Part shown: positions 36,459 to 45,600 of the stretch, piece by piece
How the letters are laid out: every line of letters begins with the position of its first letter
Numbering within the stretch: position 1 is the stretch's first letter
Source of the DNA: Agromyces luteolus
GTDB lineage: Bacteria; Actinomycetota; Actinomycetes; Actinomycetales; Microbacteriaceae
Direction: 5' to 3'
Assembly: GCF_009729855.1 (NCBI RefSeq)
Contig: NZ_WODA01000022.1
Coordinates: forward strand, 185,472 to 249,471
Length of the DNA: 64,000 nucleotides
Notes under the pieces: model-generated
What the model saw: only the letters and a program-made list of their open reading frames with translations
The model's database searches: none
What the model was told of the DNA's origin: nothing
Translations under genes and position numbers: made by a program

Positions 36459-36911
36459 TCAGCGGATGCCGCGGGCCCAGAGCAGCAACGGCGTCCGGTC
36501 GGCGTACTCGCGATACTCCTCGCCGAACCGCTCGAGCAGGCGATGCTGCTCGAGGTGCGCCTTGACGACGAGGACGACCGCGAGCAGCACCCACACGACG
36601 ACGAGCTCGAAGCGGGCCCGCCAGATCACCCACCCGGCCGTCGCGATGAGGAGCCCGACGTAGATCGGGTTGCGGGTCAGCCGGAAGACGCCCCCGGTGC
36701 GCAGCGTCGCGCCCTCGCGCGGCTCGACCCAGGGCACGAGGTCGCGCCCGAGCGCCACCGCGCCGGCGCCCGAGAGCACGAGCCCGGTGATCACGAGCAG
36801 CACGGCGAGCACCGTCGCCTGCTGCCCGGCCCACAGCGGGTCGCCCGGCAGCAGCAGGAGCGCGAGCAGCACGAACTGCGCGACGACGAGCCAGTTCGCG
36901 CGGTCCCTCAC
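36459..36911 (-). CDS. isoprenylcysteine methyltransferase-like membrane protein
   Basis: A 150-residue protein with four to five helices and the ICMT/phospholipid-methyltransferase C-terminal signature: VFRLTRNPIYVGLLIATAGWVIW, then HLEQHRLLERFGEEYREYADRTPLLL. In this family the RxPxY...E motifs bind S-adenosylmethionine at the membrane. The substrate is unknown; bacterial homologues are often called NnrU- or ICMT-like. The start is GTG 36911; an ATG four bases upstream reads into an immediate stop. It follows the AidB-like gene by 22 bases and is likely cotranscribed. Confidence 0.88.
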   Translation of the reverse strand: MRDRANWLVVAQFVLLALLLLPGDPLWAGQQATVLAVLLVITGLVLSGAGAVALGRDLVPWVEPREGATLRTGGVFRLTRNPIYVGLLIATAGWVIWRARFELVVVWVLLAVVLVVKAHLEQHRLLERFGEEYREYADRTPLLLWARGIR

Positions 36912-36933
36912 TCCGCCATCCTCTCGCAGCCGG

Positions 36934-38640
36934 TCACGCGCGGGCGAGGATCGCGGCGACGTCGACGCCCGGCGGGAACGCGCCGTACATCGAGCCGCCG
37001 TCGCCCTCGAGTCGTGAACGGACGAACGCGTCGGCCACCGGGCCCGGCGAGTGCCGCAGGAGCAGCGACGCCTGCAGCACGAGCGCGAGCCGTTCGGTGA
37101 GCTCCCGCGCGCGCGACGCCGCGGTCGCGGCATCCGCCCCGCCCAGCTCGCCGACGACGGAGCGCGCCTCGGCGAGCGCGAGGTCGAACGCCGGGTGCTC
37201 GCCCGCCGCCTCGCCGACGTCGTCGAAGAAGGCCATGAACGCCTCGGGCTCGCGGCCGAGGACGCGCAGCACGTCGAGCGCGATGACGTTGCCCGAGCCC
37301 TCCCAGATCGCGAGCAGCGGCTGCTCGCGGTAGCGCCGTGCGAGCGGGAACGCCTCCGTGTAGCCGTTGCCGCCGAGGCACTCGAGCGCCTCGGCGGCGT
37401 GGTCGGGTCCGCGCTTGCAGATCCAGAACTTGGCGACGGCCGTCGCGAGGCGGCGGAACGCCTGCTCGGACTCGGTCGCGTCGACGTCGTAGGCGCGCGC
37501 GAGCCGCAGCGAGGTGAGCGTCGCCGCCTCCGACTCGAGGGCGAGGTCGGCGACCACCGCCGCCATCGCGGGCTGGTCGACGAGCAGCGCCCCGAACGCG
37601 CGGCGGTGCCGCACGTGCCAGGCGGCCTCCGCGACCGCCTGCCGCATCCCCGCGGCGGTGCCGATCACGCAGTCGAGGCGCGTGCGCGTCACCATCTGCA
37701 CGATGGTCGCGACGCCGCGGCCCTCGTCGCCCACGAGCCAGGCCGTCGTGTCGTCGAGCTCGATCTCGCTCGACGCGTTCGACCGGTTGCCGAGCTTGTC
37801 CTTCAGCCGCTGGATGCGGAACACGTTGCGCGAACCGTCGGGGAGCACGCGCGGCACGAAGAAGCACGAGAGCCCGCCCGGCGCCTGCGCGAGCACGAGG
37901 AACGCGTCGCTCATCGGCGCGCTGCAGAACCACTTGTGCCCGGTCAGCCCGTACTCGGCGCCCCATTCCGAGCGGATGCCGCCTCCCGGGCGCCGCACGG
38001 CCCGGGTCGTGTTCGCGCGCACGTCGGACCCGCCCTGCTTCTCGGTCATCGCCATGCCGACGAGCGCGGAGGACTTGGGCGCCGGGGCGGTGCCGGCGGC
38101 GTCGCCGCCGAGCCCGGGCTCGTACGCGCGGCTCAGCAGCCGCGGCATCCATTCGGCCTGCAGCCCGTCGGCGGCGTGCTCGAGGGTCGCGACCGCGGCG
38201 TGCGTCATCGACACCGGACACGCGTGACCCGGCTCGACCTGCGCGAGCAGGAGGAACGCGGCCGCGCGGTCGGCGTTCGCGCCCGGGCGCGGGTCGGCCC
38301 ACGCCGACGTGTGCGCGCCGGCGGCGATCGCGGCGGCCATGATGCGGTGGTACGACTCGTCGTACTCGACCTCGTCGATCCGGTTCCCCCAGCGGTCGTG
38401 CGTGACGAGCCGCGGCGGGTTCGCGTTCGCGAGCTCGGCGTCGCGCTGGAAGTCCGCGGTGCCGACCAGGCGGCCGAGGTCGTGCAGCGCCGGGGGCGCG
38501 GCATCCGCCTCGGTTCCCCCTCCCACGGAGAACGCCGTCGTCCCCCATCGGGCGACCGCCTCGACGAGCGGGACGTCGGCGGCGAACTCGTCGACGCCCT
38601 CGCGGGGCGGAGCCTGGTTCAGGACCTCGTGCGTGATCAT
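36934..38640 (-). CDS. AidB-like acyl-CoA dehydrogenase
   Basis: A 568-residue flavoprotein of the acyl-CoA dehydrogenase superfamily. MAMTEKQGGSDVRANTTRAVR is the FAD segment characteristic of AidB, with LTGHKWFCSAPMSDAFLVLAQ, FRIQRLKDKLGNRSNASSEIELD and ECLGGNGYTEAFPLARRYREQP following. AidB proteins are adaptive-response flavoproteins that bind DNA and may counter alkylation, and some have isovaleryl-CoA dehydrogenase activity; which applies here is open. The C-terminal DNA-binding domain is present by length. ATG 38640 has a GGAGGT site. Confidence 0.92.
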   Translation of the reverse strand: MITHEVLNQAPPREGVDEFAADVPLVEAVARWGTTAFSVGGGTEADAAPPALHDLGRLVGTADFQRDAELANANPPRLVTHDRWGNRIDEVEYDESYHRIMAAAIAAGAHTSAWADPRPGANADRAAAFLLLAQVEPGHACPVSMTHAAVATLEHAADGLQAEWMPRLLSRAYEPGLGGDAAGTAPAPKSSALVGMAMTEKQGGSDVRANTTRAVRRPGGGIRSEWGAEYGLTGHKWFCSAPMSDAFLVLAQAPGGLSCFFVPRVLPDGSRNVFRIQRLKDKLGNRSNASSEIELDDTTAWLVGDEGRGVATIVQMVTRTRLDCVIGTAAGMRQAVAEAAWHVRHRRAFGALLVDQPAMAAVVADLALESEAATLTSLRLARAYDVDATESEQAFRRLATAVAKFWICKRGPDHAAEALECLGGNGYTEAFPLARRYREQPLLAIWEGSGNVIALDVLRVLGREPEAFMAFFDDVGEAAGEHPAFDLALAEARSVVGELGGADAATAASRARELTERLALVLQASLLLRHSPGPVADAFVRSRLEGDGGSMYGAFPPGVDVAAILARA

Positions 38641-38686
38641 CGTCGACCTCCGCGTCCATTCTGCTGTGCCGGATGGGCTGCGCCGC

Positions 38687-38692
38687 TAGGGT
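38687..38692 (+). promoter_or_regulatory. -10 hexamer of the P-type ATPase promoter
   Basis: TAGGGT lies 30 bases before GTG 38723. A ribosome site GAGGGGG stands between them, so this transcript has a short leader, unlike most neighbours. Confidence 0.5.
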
Positions 38693-38722
38693 GTGGGCCA
38701 GACGAGTTCCCGAGGGGGTCCG

Positions 38723-41527
38723 GTGAGCATCGACACGACGCCAGAGGCAGCACGGGCGCAGCCGGCCGACGAGGAGGGCACCGCCTGGTGGTCGCTGCCG
38801 CCGGAGGAGGCCGTCGCCGAGGCCCGGAGCGACGGCTCGCGCGGACTGGCCGCGCCGGAGGCGGCCGCCCGCCTCGCCGACGTCGGCCCGAACGCGCTCG
38901 TCAGCGCCCCACCGCCGAGCGCGTGGCGCATCGCGCTCACGCAGACCACGCAGCTCATGACGCTCATGCTCATCGCGGTCGCGGTCGTGTCGCTCCTGAT
39001 CGGGCAGGTCTCGACCGCGATCGTCGTCGCGATCCTCGTGCTCTACAACGTGATCAGCGGCACGCGGCAGGAGCTGAAGGCCAGGCGCAGCGTCGACGCG
39101 CTCGCCAAGCTGCAGACCCCGCAGGCCCGCGTGCTGCGCGACGGGTCGCTCCGGCAGGTCGACGCGACCGACCTGGTGCCGGGGGACGTCGTCGACCTCG
39201 AGGCGGGCGACCTCGTGCCGGCCGACGGGCGCATCCTCCGGGCCGCGAACCTCGAGACGCAGGAGTCGGCGCTGACCGGCGAGTCGCTGCCGATCGCCAA
39301 GGGCCCCACGCCGAACGAGGCCGGCACCGCGCTCGCGGACCGCACCTCGATGGTGTTCCAGAACACCTCGGTCACGCGCGGCACCGCGCGCGTGGTCGTC
39401 GTCGAGACCGGCATGCGCACCCAGATGGGCCGCATCGCGTCGATGCTCACCGAGGTCGGCTCCGGCAAGTCGCCGCTGCAGCGCGAGCTCGACTCGCTCA
39501 CGAAGGTGCTCGGCATCATCGCGTGGGGCGCCGTGCTCGTGATCATCGTGATCGGAGCGGTGCGAGGGCAGAGCCTGACTGAGCTGCTCTTCCTCGGCAC
39601 CGCGGTCGCGATCTCGGCGATCCCGACCGGCCTGCCGGTGTTCGTGCAGAGCCTGCTGTCGTGGGGCGCGTCGAAGCTCGCCGACCAGCGCGCGATCGTC
39701 GCATCGCTCAACGACGTCGAGACGCTCGGCGCCACGAGCGCGATCTGCTCCGACAAGACCGGCACGCTCACCATGAACGAGATGACGGTGCGCACGGCAT
39801 GGATGGGCGGCGACCACTTCCGGGTCACGGGCGAGGGGTACTCGTTCGACGGCCGCATGCTCGGCGCGACCGACGAGCCCGTCGAGGCCGCGACGCTCGG
39901 GCTCGCGATCAGCCTCCCGAACGACGCGACCGTGTCGACCGACGGGGTGGTCGTCGGCGACCCGACCGAGGCGGCGCTCATCGTGCTCGGCGCGAAGCTC
40001 GGCATCGACGCGGATGCCGCTCGGCGCGACTTCCCGCGGCTGGCCGAGGTGCCGTTCGACTCCGACTACAAGTTCATGGCGACCCTGCAGCGCATGCCGG
40101 TGCGCGGCGAGACGCGCCTGGTACTGCTCGTCAAGGGCGCACCGGATGTCGTGCTCGGGCGCTGCACGACGATGCTCACGACCGAGCGCGACCTCGTGCC
40201 CGTCGACGCCGACGCGGCGACCGCCGAGCTCGAGGACATGTCGGCGACGGGCCTCCGCACGCTCGCCTTCGCGGCGCGGTTCGTCGACGACGCCGACGAG
40301 GGCAGGGTCGCGGCCGACCCGATGTCGTGGGTGCAGGAGCTCGCGCTCATCGGCCTCGTCGGCATCGTCGACCCGCTCCGCCCCGAGGCGAAGGTCGCGG
40401 TCGAGGTCGCGGCGAGCGCCGGCATCGAGGTGCGCATGATCACGGGCGACCATGCGGTCACGGCGGGCGCGATCGGTCGCGAGCTCGGGCTCGGCGCGGG
40501 TGCGGTGAGCGGTGCCGACCTGAAGGCCATGAGCGACGAGGAGCTCACGCGGCGCCTGCCCGACCTGCACGTGTTCGGCCGGGTCACGCCCGACGACAAG
40601 CTCCGGCTGGTGCGGCTCCTTCAGGCGCAGGGCGAGATCGTCGCGATGACCGGCGACGCCGTGAACGACGCGGCCGCGATCAAGCAGGCCGACGTCGGCG
40701 TCGCGATGGGTTCCGGGTCCGAGGTCACGAAGCAGGCGGCGAAGCTCGTGCTCACGGACGACAACTTCTCGACGCTCGTGCACGCGGTCGAGCTCGGCCG
40801 GATCGTCTACGCGAAGATCACGGCGTACCTGCGGTTCCAGATGACGCAGCTGATCAGCCTCATCCTGCTCTTCCTCGCGGCGAGCGCGTTCCAGATCGCC
40901 GACGGCGTCGCGCTCTTCCCGACGCAGGTGCTGTTCCTGAACTTCTTCGTCACGCTGTTCGCGGTGCTCGGCATCGCGGCCGATGCGGCGCCGCCCGCGA
41001 CCATGCAGGAGCCGCCGCGCGACCCGAAGCTCGGCATCGTGAATCCGCACGCGGTCGCCGAGTGGCTCGGCTACGGCGCGGTGATCTTCCTGATCTCGCT
41101 CGTGCCGCTCGTGTGGGGCCCGGACGAGCCGAGTGCGGACGGCCCGACCGCGTCGATGACCATGGCCTACGTCGTGGTCGGCCTCGCGACCGTGGTGAGC
41201 GCCCTGCTGATGCGTCGCTCCCCCGAGTCGGGCCTCGTGCCGCCGATCGCGGCGATCGCGAAGTTCCTCGTGTGGCCGGTCGTCATCATCGTGCTCTCGA
41301 CCGAGCTCGGCTTCCTGCAGCAGCTGCTCGGCACCGTCTCGCTCACCGGATGGCAGTGGCTCGAGTGCGTCGTGCTGCTGTTGTTCCTCGTCGTCGCGGT
41401 GGAGGGCGACAAGTGGATCCGGCGGCTCCGCGCGACGGAGCGGGAGCGGCTGGCGGCCGGGGACGGCGGGGCAGCCGGGGACGCCGGGGCGCCCTTCGAG
41501 GTCAGCGCCGGTCGCCCGCGGGGATGA
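38723..41527 (+). CDS. P2-like cation-transporting P-type ATPase
   Basis: A 934-residue pump with ten helices and all catalytic P-ATPase motifs: LTGESLP (actuator), SDKTGTLT with the phosphorylated Asp344, KGAPD, MITGDH and AMTGDAVNDAAAIKQADVGVAMG. The layout matches Ca2+/cation P2 pumps, but TM4 reads PTGLP (residues 301-305) where Ca2+ pumps have PEGLP, and TM6 reads NFFVTLFAVLG instead of N..TDG. The ion-binding acids are therefore missing and the cation is uncertain. GTG 38723 is preferred for its GAGGGGG site; an upstream GTG at 38693 lacks one. Confidence 0.93.
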   Translation: MSIDTTPEAARAQPADEEGTAWWSLPPEEAVAEARSDGSRGLAAPEAAARLADVGPNALVSAPPPSAWRIALTQTTQLMTLMLIAVAVVSLLIGQVSTAIVVAILVLYNVISGTRQELKARRSVDALAKLQTPQARVLRDGSLRQVDATDLVPGDVVDLEAGDLVPADGRILRAANLETQESALTGESLPIAKGPTPNEAGTALADRTSMVFQNTSVTRGTARVVVVETGMRTQMGRIASMLTEVGSGKSPLQRELDSLTKVLGIIAWGAVLVIIVIGAVRGQSLTELLFLGTAVAISAIPTGLPVFVQSLLSWGASKLADQRAIVASLNDVETLGATSAICSDKTGTLTMNEMTVRTAWMGGDHFRVTGEGYSFDGRMLGATDEPVEAATLGLAISLPNDATVSTDGVVVGDPTEAALIVLGAKLGIDADAARRDFPRLAEVPFDSDYKFMATLQRMPVRGETRLVLLVKGAPDVVLGRCTTMLTTERDLVPVDADAATAELEDMSATGLRTLAFAARFVDDADEGRVAADPMSWVQELALIGLVGIVDPLRPEAKVAVEVAASAGIEVRMITGDHAVTAGAIGRELGLGAGAVSGADLKAMSDEELTRRLPDLHVFGRVTPDDKLRLVRLLQAQGEIVAMTGDAVNDAAAIKQADVGVAMGSGSEVTKQAAKLVLTDDNFSTLVHAVELGRIVYAKITAYLRFQMTQLISLILLFLAASAFQIADGVALFPTQVLFLNFFVTLFAVLGIAADAAPPATMQEPPRDPKLGIVNPHAVAEWLGYGAVIFLISLVPLVWGPDEPSADGPTASMTMAYVVVGLATVVSALLMRRSPESGLVPPIAAIAKFLVWPVVIIVLSTELGFLQQLLGTVSLTGWQWLECVVLLLFLVVAVEGDKWIRRLRATERERLAAGDGGAAGDAGAPFEVSAGRPRG

Positions 41528-42266
41528 GGCGGATGCCGGCCGCCGCCAGGTCGCGCATCGTCGGGTCGCCGCGGTCCGCGTCGGTCACGATCCCGGCGAC
41601 GGCGTCGATCGGGAGGACGCGGTACCGGGAGGCGGTGCCGACCTTCTCCTCGCTCGCGAGGACGTAGGTCTCGGCCGCGCGTGACGCGAGGGCGCGCTTC
41701 ATCGCCGCCTCCTCCGGGTCGCCGGTGGTCAGTCCCTCGGTCGCGTGGACGCCGGTGACGCCGAGGAAGAACAGGTCGGCGCTGATCCCGCTCGCGGCCT
41801 CGACCGCCGCCGCGCCGCTCGCCACGGCGGAGTGCTTGAACAGGCGTCCGCCGATCAGGAAGACCTCTGCGGTGTGGTCGAGGAGCGCCGCGGCGATGGT
41901 CGGGCTGTGGGTGATGACCGTGCACTCGAGCGTCGTCGGCAGGGCGTCGACCATGGCCCGGGTCGTCGTGCCGCCGTCGAGGATCACGGTCGATCCGGGC
42001 TCGATGAGCGCGACGGCCGCCGCGGCGACGCGCAGCTTGCTCTCGGGGGCCACGGACATGCGGCTCGCGTAGTCGGCGACCGCCGGCGATGCGGGAAGCG
42101 CACCGCCGTACACCCGCACGGCGAGCCCGGCGTGGTCGAGTTCGCGCAGGTCGCGCCTGATGCTGTCCTCCGAGAGGCCCAGTTCGGCGGCGATCTCCTT
42201 CGCGACGATGCGGCCGTCCCGGCGGAGCCGTTCGAGAAGCAGGTCCTTGCGCGCGGCGGCGAGCAT
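41502..42266 (-). CDS. DeoR/GlpR-family transcriptional regulator
   Basis: A 254-residue repressor. The N-terminal HTH is ARKDLLLERLRRDGRIVAKEIAAELGLSEDSIRRDLRELDHAGLAVRVYGGAL, and the C-terminal sugar-phosphate sensor domain shows VILDGGTTTRAMVDAL, VFLIGGRLF and DLFFLGVTGV. ATG 42266 is supported by AGGAAGGA eight bases upstream, though a GTG at 42290 is in frame. Its stop lies inside the 3' end of the P-type ATPase gene (26-bp antisense overlap). It is divergent from a DUF4406 gene, which it may control. Effector probably a phosphorylated sugar. Confidence 0.92.
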   Translation of the reverse strand: MLAAARKDLLLERLRRDGRIVAKEIAAELGLSEDSIRRDLRELDHAGLAVRVYGGALPASPAVADYASRMSVAPESKLRVAAAAVALIEPGSTVILDGGTTTRAMVDALPTTLECTVITHSPTIAAALLDHTAEVFLIGGRLFKHSAVASGAAAVEAASGISADLFFLGVTGVHATEGLTTGDPEEAAMKRALASRAAETYVLASEEKVGTASRYRVLPIDAVAGIVTDADRGDPTMRDLAAAGIRLIPAGDRR

Positions 42267-42283
42267 TCCGATTCCTTCCTGTT

Positions 42284-42306
42284 CTTGCACGTTTCTTCGC
42301 TATTAT
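42284..42306. promoter_or_regulatory. divergent promoter of DeoR and DUF4406 genes
   Basis: TATTAT (42301-42306) is the plus-strand -10, seven bases before ATG 42314; on the minus strand the same bases read ATAATA and can serve the regulator. Upstream, GTTCTTGCAC and GTTTCTTCGC (42281-42300) are adjacent imperfect direct repeats, the usual form of DeoR-family operators. Confidence 0.5.
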
Positions 42307-42313
42307 GCCCGAC

Positions 42314-42691
42314 ATGAACGCACCGATGCTGATCCTGATCGCCGGACCCTACGCCTCGGGCACCGGCGGCGACCCCGAGCTCATGGCCCGGAACCTCGAG
42401 CGACTCGAACAGGCGGCCTGGCCCATCTTCCGGGCCGGCCACGTGCCGATGATCGGCGAGTGGGTGGCCCTGCCCGTGCTGTCGAGCGCCGGCGCGAGCG
42501 GTCCCACCGACCCGCTCGCGGCCGAGGTCATGTACCCGACCGCCGAGCGCCTGCTGCAGCACTGCGACGCCGTGCTGCGCCTCCCGGGCGAGTCCCGCGG
42601 CGCCGACCAGGACGTCGCGATCGCCCGCGAGCGCGGGATCCCCGTGTACCACTCACTCGACGAGGTCCCGGGCGCGACGCCGCGCGGGTGA
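42314..42691 (+). CDS. DUF4406-like nucleoside deoxyribosyltransferase-fold protein
   Basis: A 125-residue protein with the DUF4406 / nucleoside 2-deoxyribosyltransferase-like fold: LILIAGPYASGTGGDP at the start, FRAGHVPMIGEWVALP in the middle, and LLQHCDAVLRLPGESRGADQDVAIARERGIPVYHSLDEV at the end, where the Glu and the GAD...A motif sit in the active-site positions. ATG 42314 is chosen because the -10 TATTAT ends seven bases before it; ATG 42305 overlaps that box. Its 3' end overlaps the SNF2 gene tail to tail by 39 bp. Enzyme activity is inferred, not shown. Confidence 0.85.
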   Translation: MNAPMLILIAGPYASGTGGDPELMARNLERLEQAAWPIFRAGHVPMIGEWVALPVLSSAGASGPTDPLAAEVMYPTAERLLQHCDAVLRLPGESRGADQDVAIARERGIPVYHSLDEVPGATPRG

Positions 42692-45600
42692 CGTGGCGGC
42701 GGCCGGGCCGTCGCCGTCGTCGTCGCCGTCGAGGAGCGCGCGCAGCTCGGCGACGTCGAGTCGCGCGCCGGCGGACGCGTCGGCGTCGGCGTCCGCGTCG
42801 AGCACGGATGCCGCGAGCTCGCCCTTCCTCTCCTTGAGCTCCATGACCTTCTGCTCGATCGTCCCCGCCGCGACGAGCCGGTAGACCATGACCTGCTTGT
42901 CCTGTCCGATGCGATGCGCCCGATCGACGGCCTGGTCCTCGCTCGCGGGGTTCCACCACGGGTCCATGAGGAACACGTAGTCGGCCTCGGTGAGGTTCAG
43001 CCCGAACCCTCCGGCCTTCAGGCTGATGCAGAAGACGGATGCCTCGCCCGCGCGGAAGCGCGCGACCTCCTCGTCGCGGCGGCGCGCGGGCGTCGACCCG
43101 TCGAGGTGCGCGTAGGGGACGCCCGCGGCATCCAGCCGTGCGGTCACCCGGTCGAGGAACGACGTGAACTGGCTGAACACGAGCGCGCGGTGACCCTCGG
43201 CGAGGACGTCGTCGAGCTGCTCGAAGAGCGCGTCGAGCTTCGCGGACGGGATGCCGGCGTGCCGCTCGGCGTCGACGAGGCTCGCGTCGAGTGCGAGGAG
43301 GCGCAGCAGCGTCAGCGAGCGGTAGACGATGAACCGCTGCCGGTCGAGGTCGTCGACGAGGCCGAGCAGCTTCTGCCGCTCGCGCTGCAGCACGACGTCG
43401 TAGAGCCGGCGGTGCTCGGGCGCGAGGTCGACCTCGAGCACCTGCTCCTGCTTGGGCGGCAGCTCCGGCGCGACGGCCTCCTTGGTGCGGCGCAGCACGA
43501 GCGGGCGGATGCGCCGGCGCAGCCGGTCGAGCCGCTCGGCGTTGCGGTCCTCCTCGATGGGCCGGCGGTAGCGCTCGTCGAACGCGCGCCGCGACGGGAA
43601 GAGGCCGGGCGCGACGATCCGGAGGATCGACCAGAGCTCGCCGAGGTGGTTCTCGAGCGGCGTGCCGGTCACCGCGACGCGGAACGGGGCGCGTATGCCG
43701 CGGGCGGCCTCGTGCACGCGCGTCGCGGCGTTCTTGACGAACTGCGCCTCGTCGAGGATCAGCCCGGCCCACTCGAGCTCGCCGAACTCCTCGGCCTCGA
43801 GCCGGAGCACGGCGTAGGTCGTCACGACGAGGTCGGCCTCCGCGGCGACGTCCGCGAGCGACCGGCGCCGCTTCGCGGTCGTGGCGGTGACGGATGCCAC
43901 GCGCAGGCCGGGCGTGAACCGCGCCGCCTCTCGCACCCAGTTCGAGGCGACCGAGGTCGGGGCGACTACGAGGAACGGGCCTCCCGGTGGTCGAGTGGCC
44001 GGGCCCGCAGGGTCGGCCCCTCCCGGTGGTCGAGTAGCCGGGCCCGCAGGGTCGGCCCCTCCCGGTGGTCGAGTAGCCGGGCCCGCAGGGTCCGGCGTAT
44101 CGAGACCCTGCGCGTGGGGTGGTCTCGATACGCGGCCGGCTTCGCCGGCTGCTACTCGACCACCGGCAAGAGGTGCGGCTTCGCCGGCTGCTACTCGACC
44201 ACCGGCAAGAGGTCCGCCTTCGCCGGCTGCTACTCGACCACCGGGGGCCACCACGTGCTCGATCAGGGCGAGGCACTGCACGGTCTTGCCGAGTCCCATG
44301 TCGTCGGCGAGCACGCCGCCGAGGCGGTTCGCCTGGAGGAACGCGAGCCACCGGAACCCGTCGAGCTGGTAGGGCCGCAGCGGCAGCGCGAGGCCCGCCG
44401 GAGGCGGGAGGTCGGGCACGTCGCCGTGCTCGAGGCCCGCGACCGTCGCGCGCCACGCGAGCGCGGGCTCCGCGACATCCGCCAGGTCTTCGAAGTCGGA
44501 CCAGAGGCTCATGCGACTGGGTGGGATGCGCACGCCCGTCTCCCACTCGTCGAGCGTGCCCGCCTCCTCCAGGAGGTCGCGCAGCTCGTCGAACACCGGG
44601 AGGTCGAGCGACAGGACCGACTTGTCGACGAGGAGGAGGCGCTTGCGGCCCGTCGCGAGCGCGCGGAAGAGCGGCATGAACGGGACCTTCCGCCCGCCGA
44701 CCGTCACGACGACCCCGAGGTCGAACCAGTCGCGCTTGCGGCTCTCGACGAGCGAGACCGCGAGCTCGGGCCGCTCGGTCGCCTCGCGGTAGTCGGGGCG
44801 CTCGCCGCGCACGTCGATGCGGAACGGGCTCGGGCCGCGCGCTGCGAGCGCCTCGAGTCGCGGCATCCGCTCGACGGAGAACTCGGCCGCGTCGACGCCG
44901 CGGAGGAGGACGGCCTCGAACGGCACCCAGCCGAGGTCGTCGGCGACGCGCGCGACGAGGTCGTCGTCGAACTCGGGGTCGGGCTCGGCCGACGGGTCGA
45001 CGGCGCTCGTGCGGCCGTCCGCGCGTTCCCACCGCCAGGCGAGTCGCAGCACGTCGTCGGGCTCGTACCGGGCGTCGAGCACGAGGGTCGCGGGTGGGGC
45101 CGGCGGCAGCTCGAAGGTCGCGTCGCGGCTCGTGATCGCGAGCGTGCGGGCGAGCGGATGCACGTGCGCGGCGAGGAACTCGGGCACCTCGGCGGCGGGG
45201 ACGCGGATCGAGTCCGGCGCGTCGAGGAGCGCGAGCTCGGCCGCGCCGAGCCCCGTCGGCACGGGCGCGAGCTCGACGCGGCCGGCATCGAGGTCGAAGC
45301 GGTAGAGGCCGTGCGCCGCGATCGGGCGGATGCCGATGGCGCTGCGGTCGCCCGAGCCGGAGCTCGCACCCTCGCTCTCGCCGCCGAGCGGCCGCGGCTC
45401 GCCGTCGAGCGTCAGCGTCGGGGCGAGCACGAGGTCGCCGTCGGCACGGCTCGCGTCGAGGGCCAGCGTCGCCGCGCCGTGCAGCACGACCTCGGGCGTG
45501 ACATCCGACCCGACGACCGCGATGCCGAGCCGACCCGCCTCGGCGAGCACCGCCCACAGGAGCGGGCTCTCGAACTCGTCGATCGTGATCCACTCGGAGC

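Noticed and set aside
36908..41050. Long frame opposite the AidB-like and P-ATPase genes
   Set aside because: Composition and lack of motifs show it is a shadow of the true genes.
43981..44244. CRISPR array
   Set aside because: Units are contiguous at 39 bp with no unique spacers and invert in the middle; no cas genes are present.
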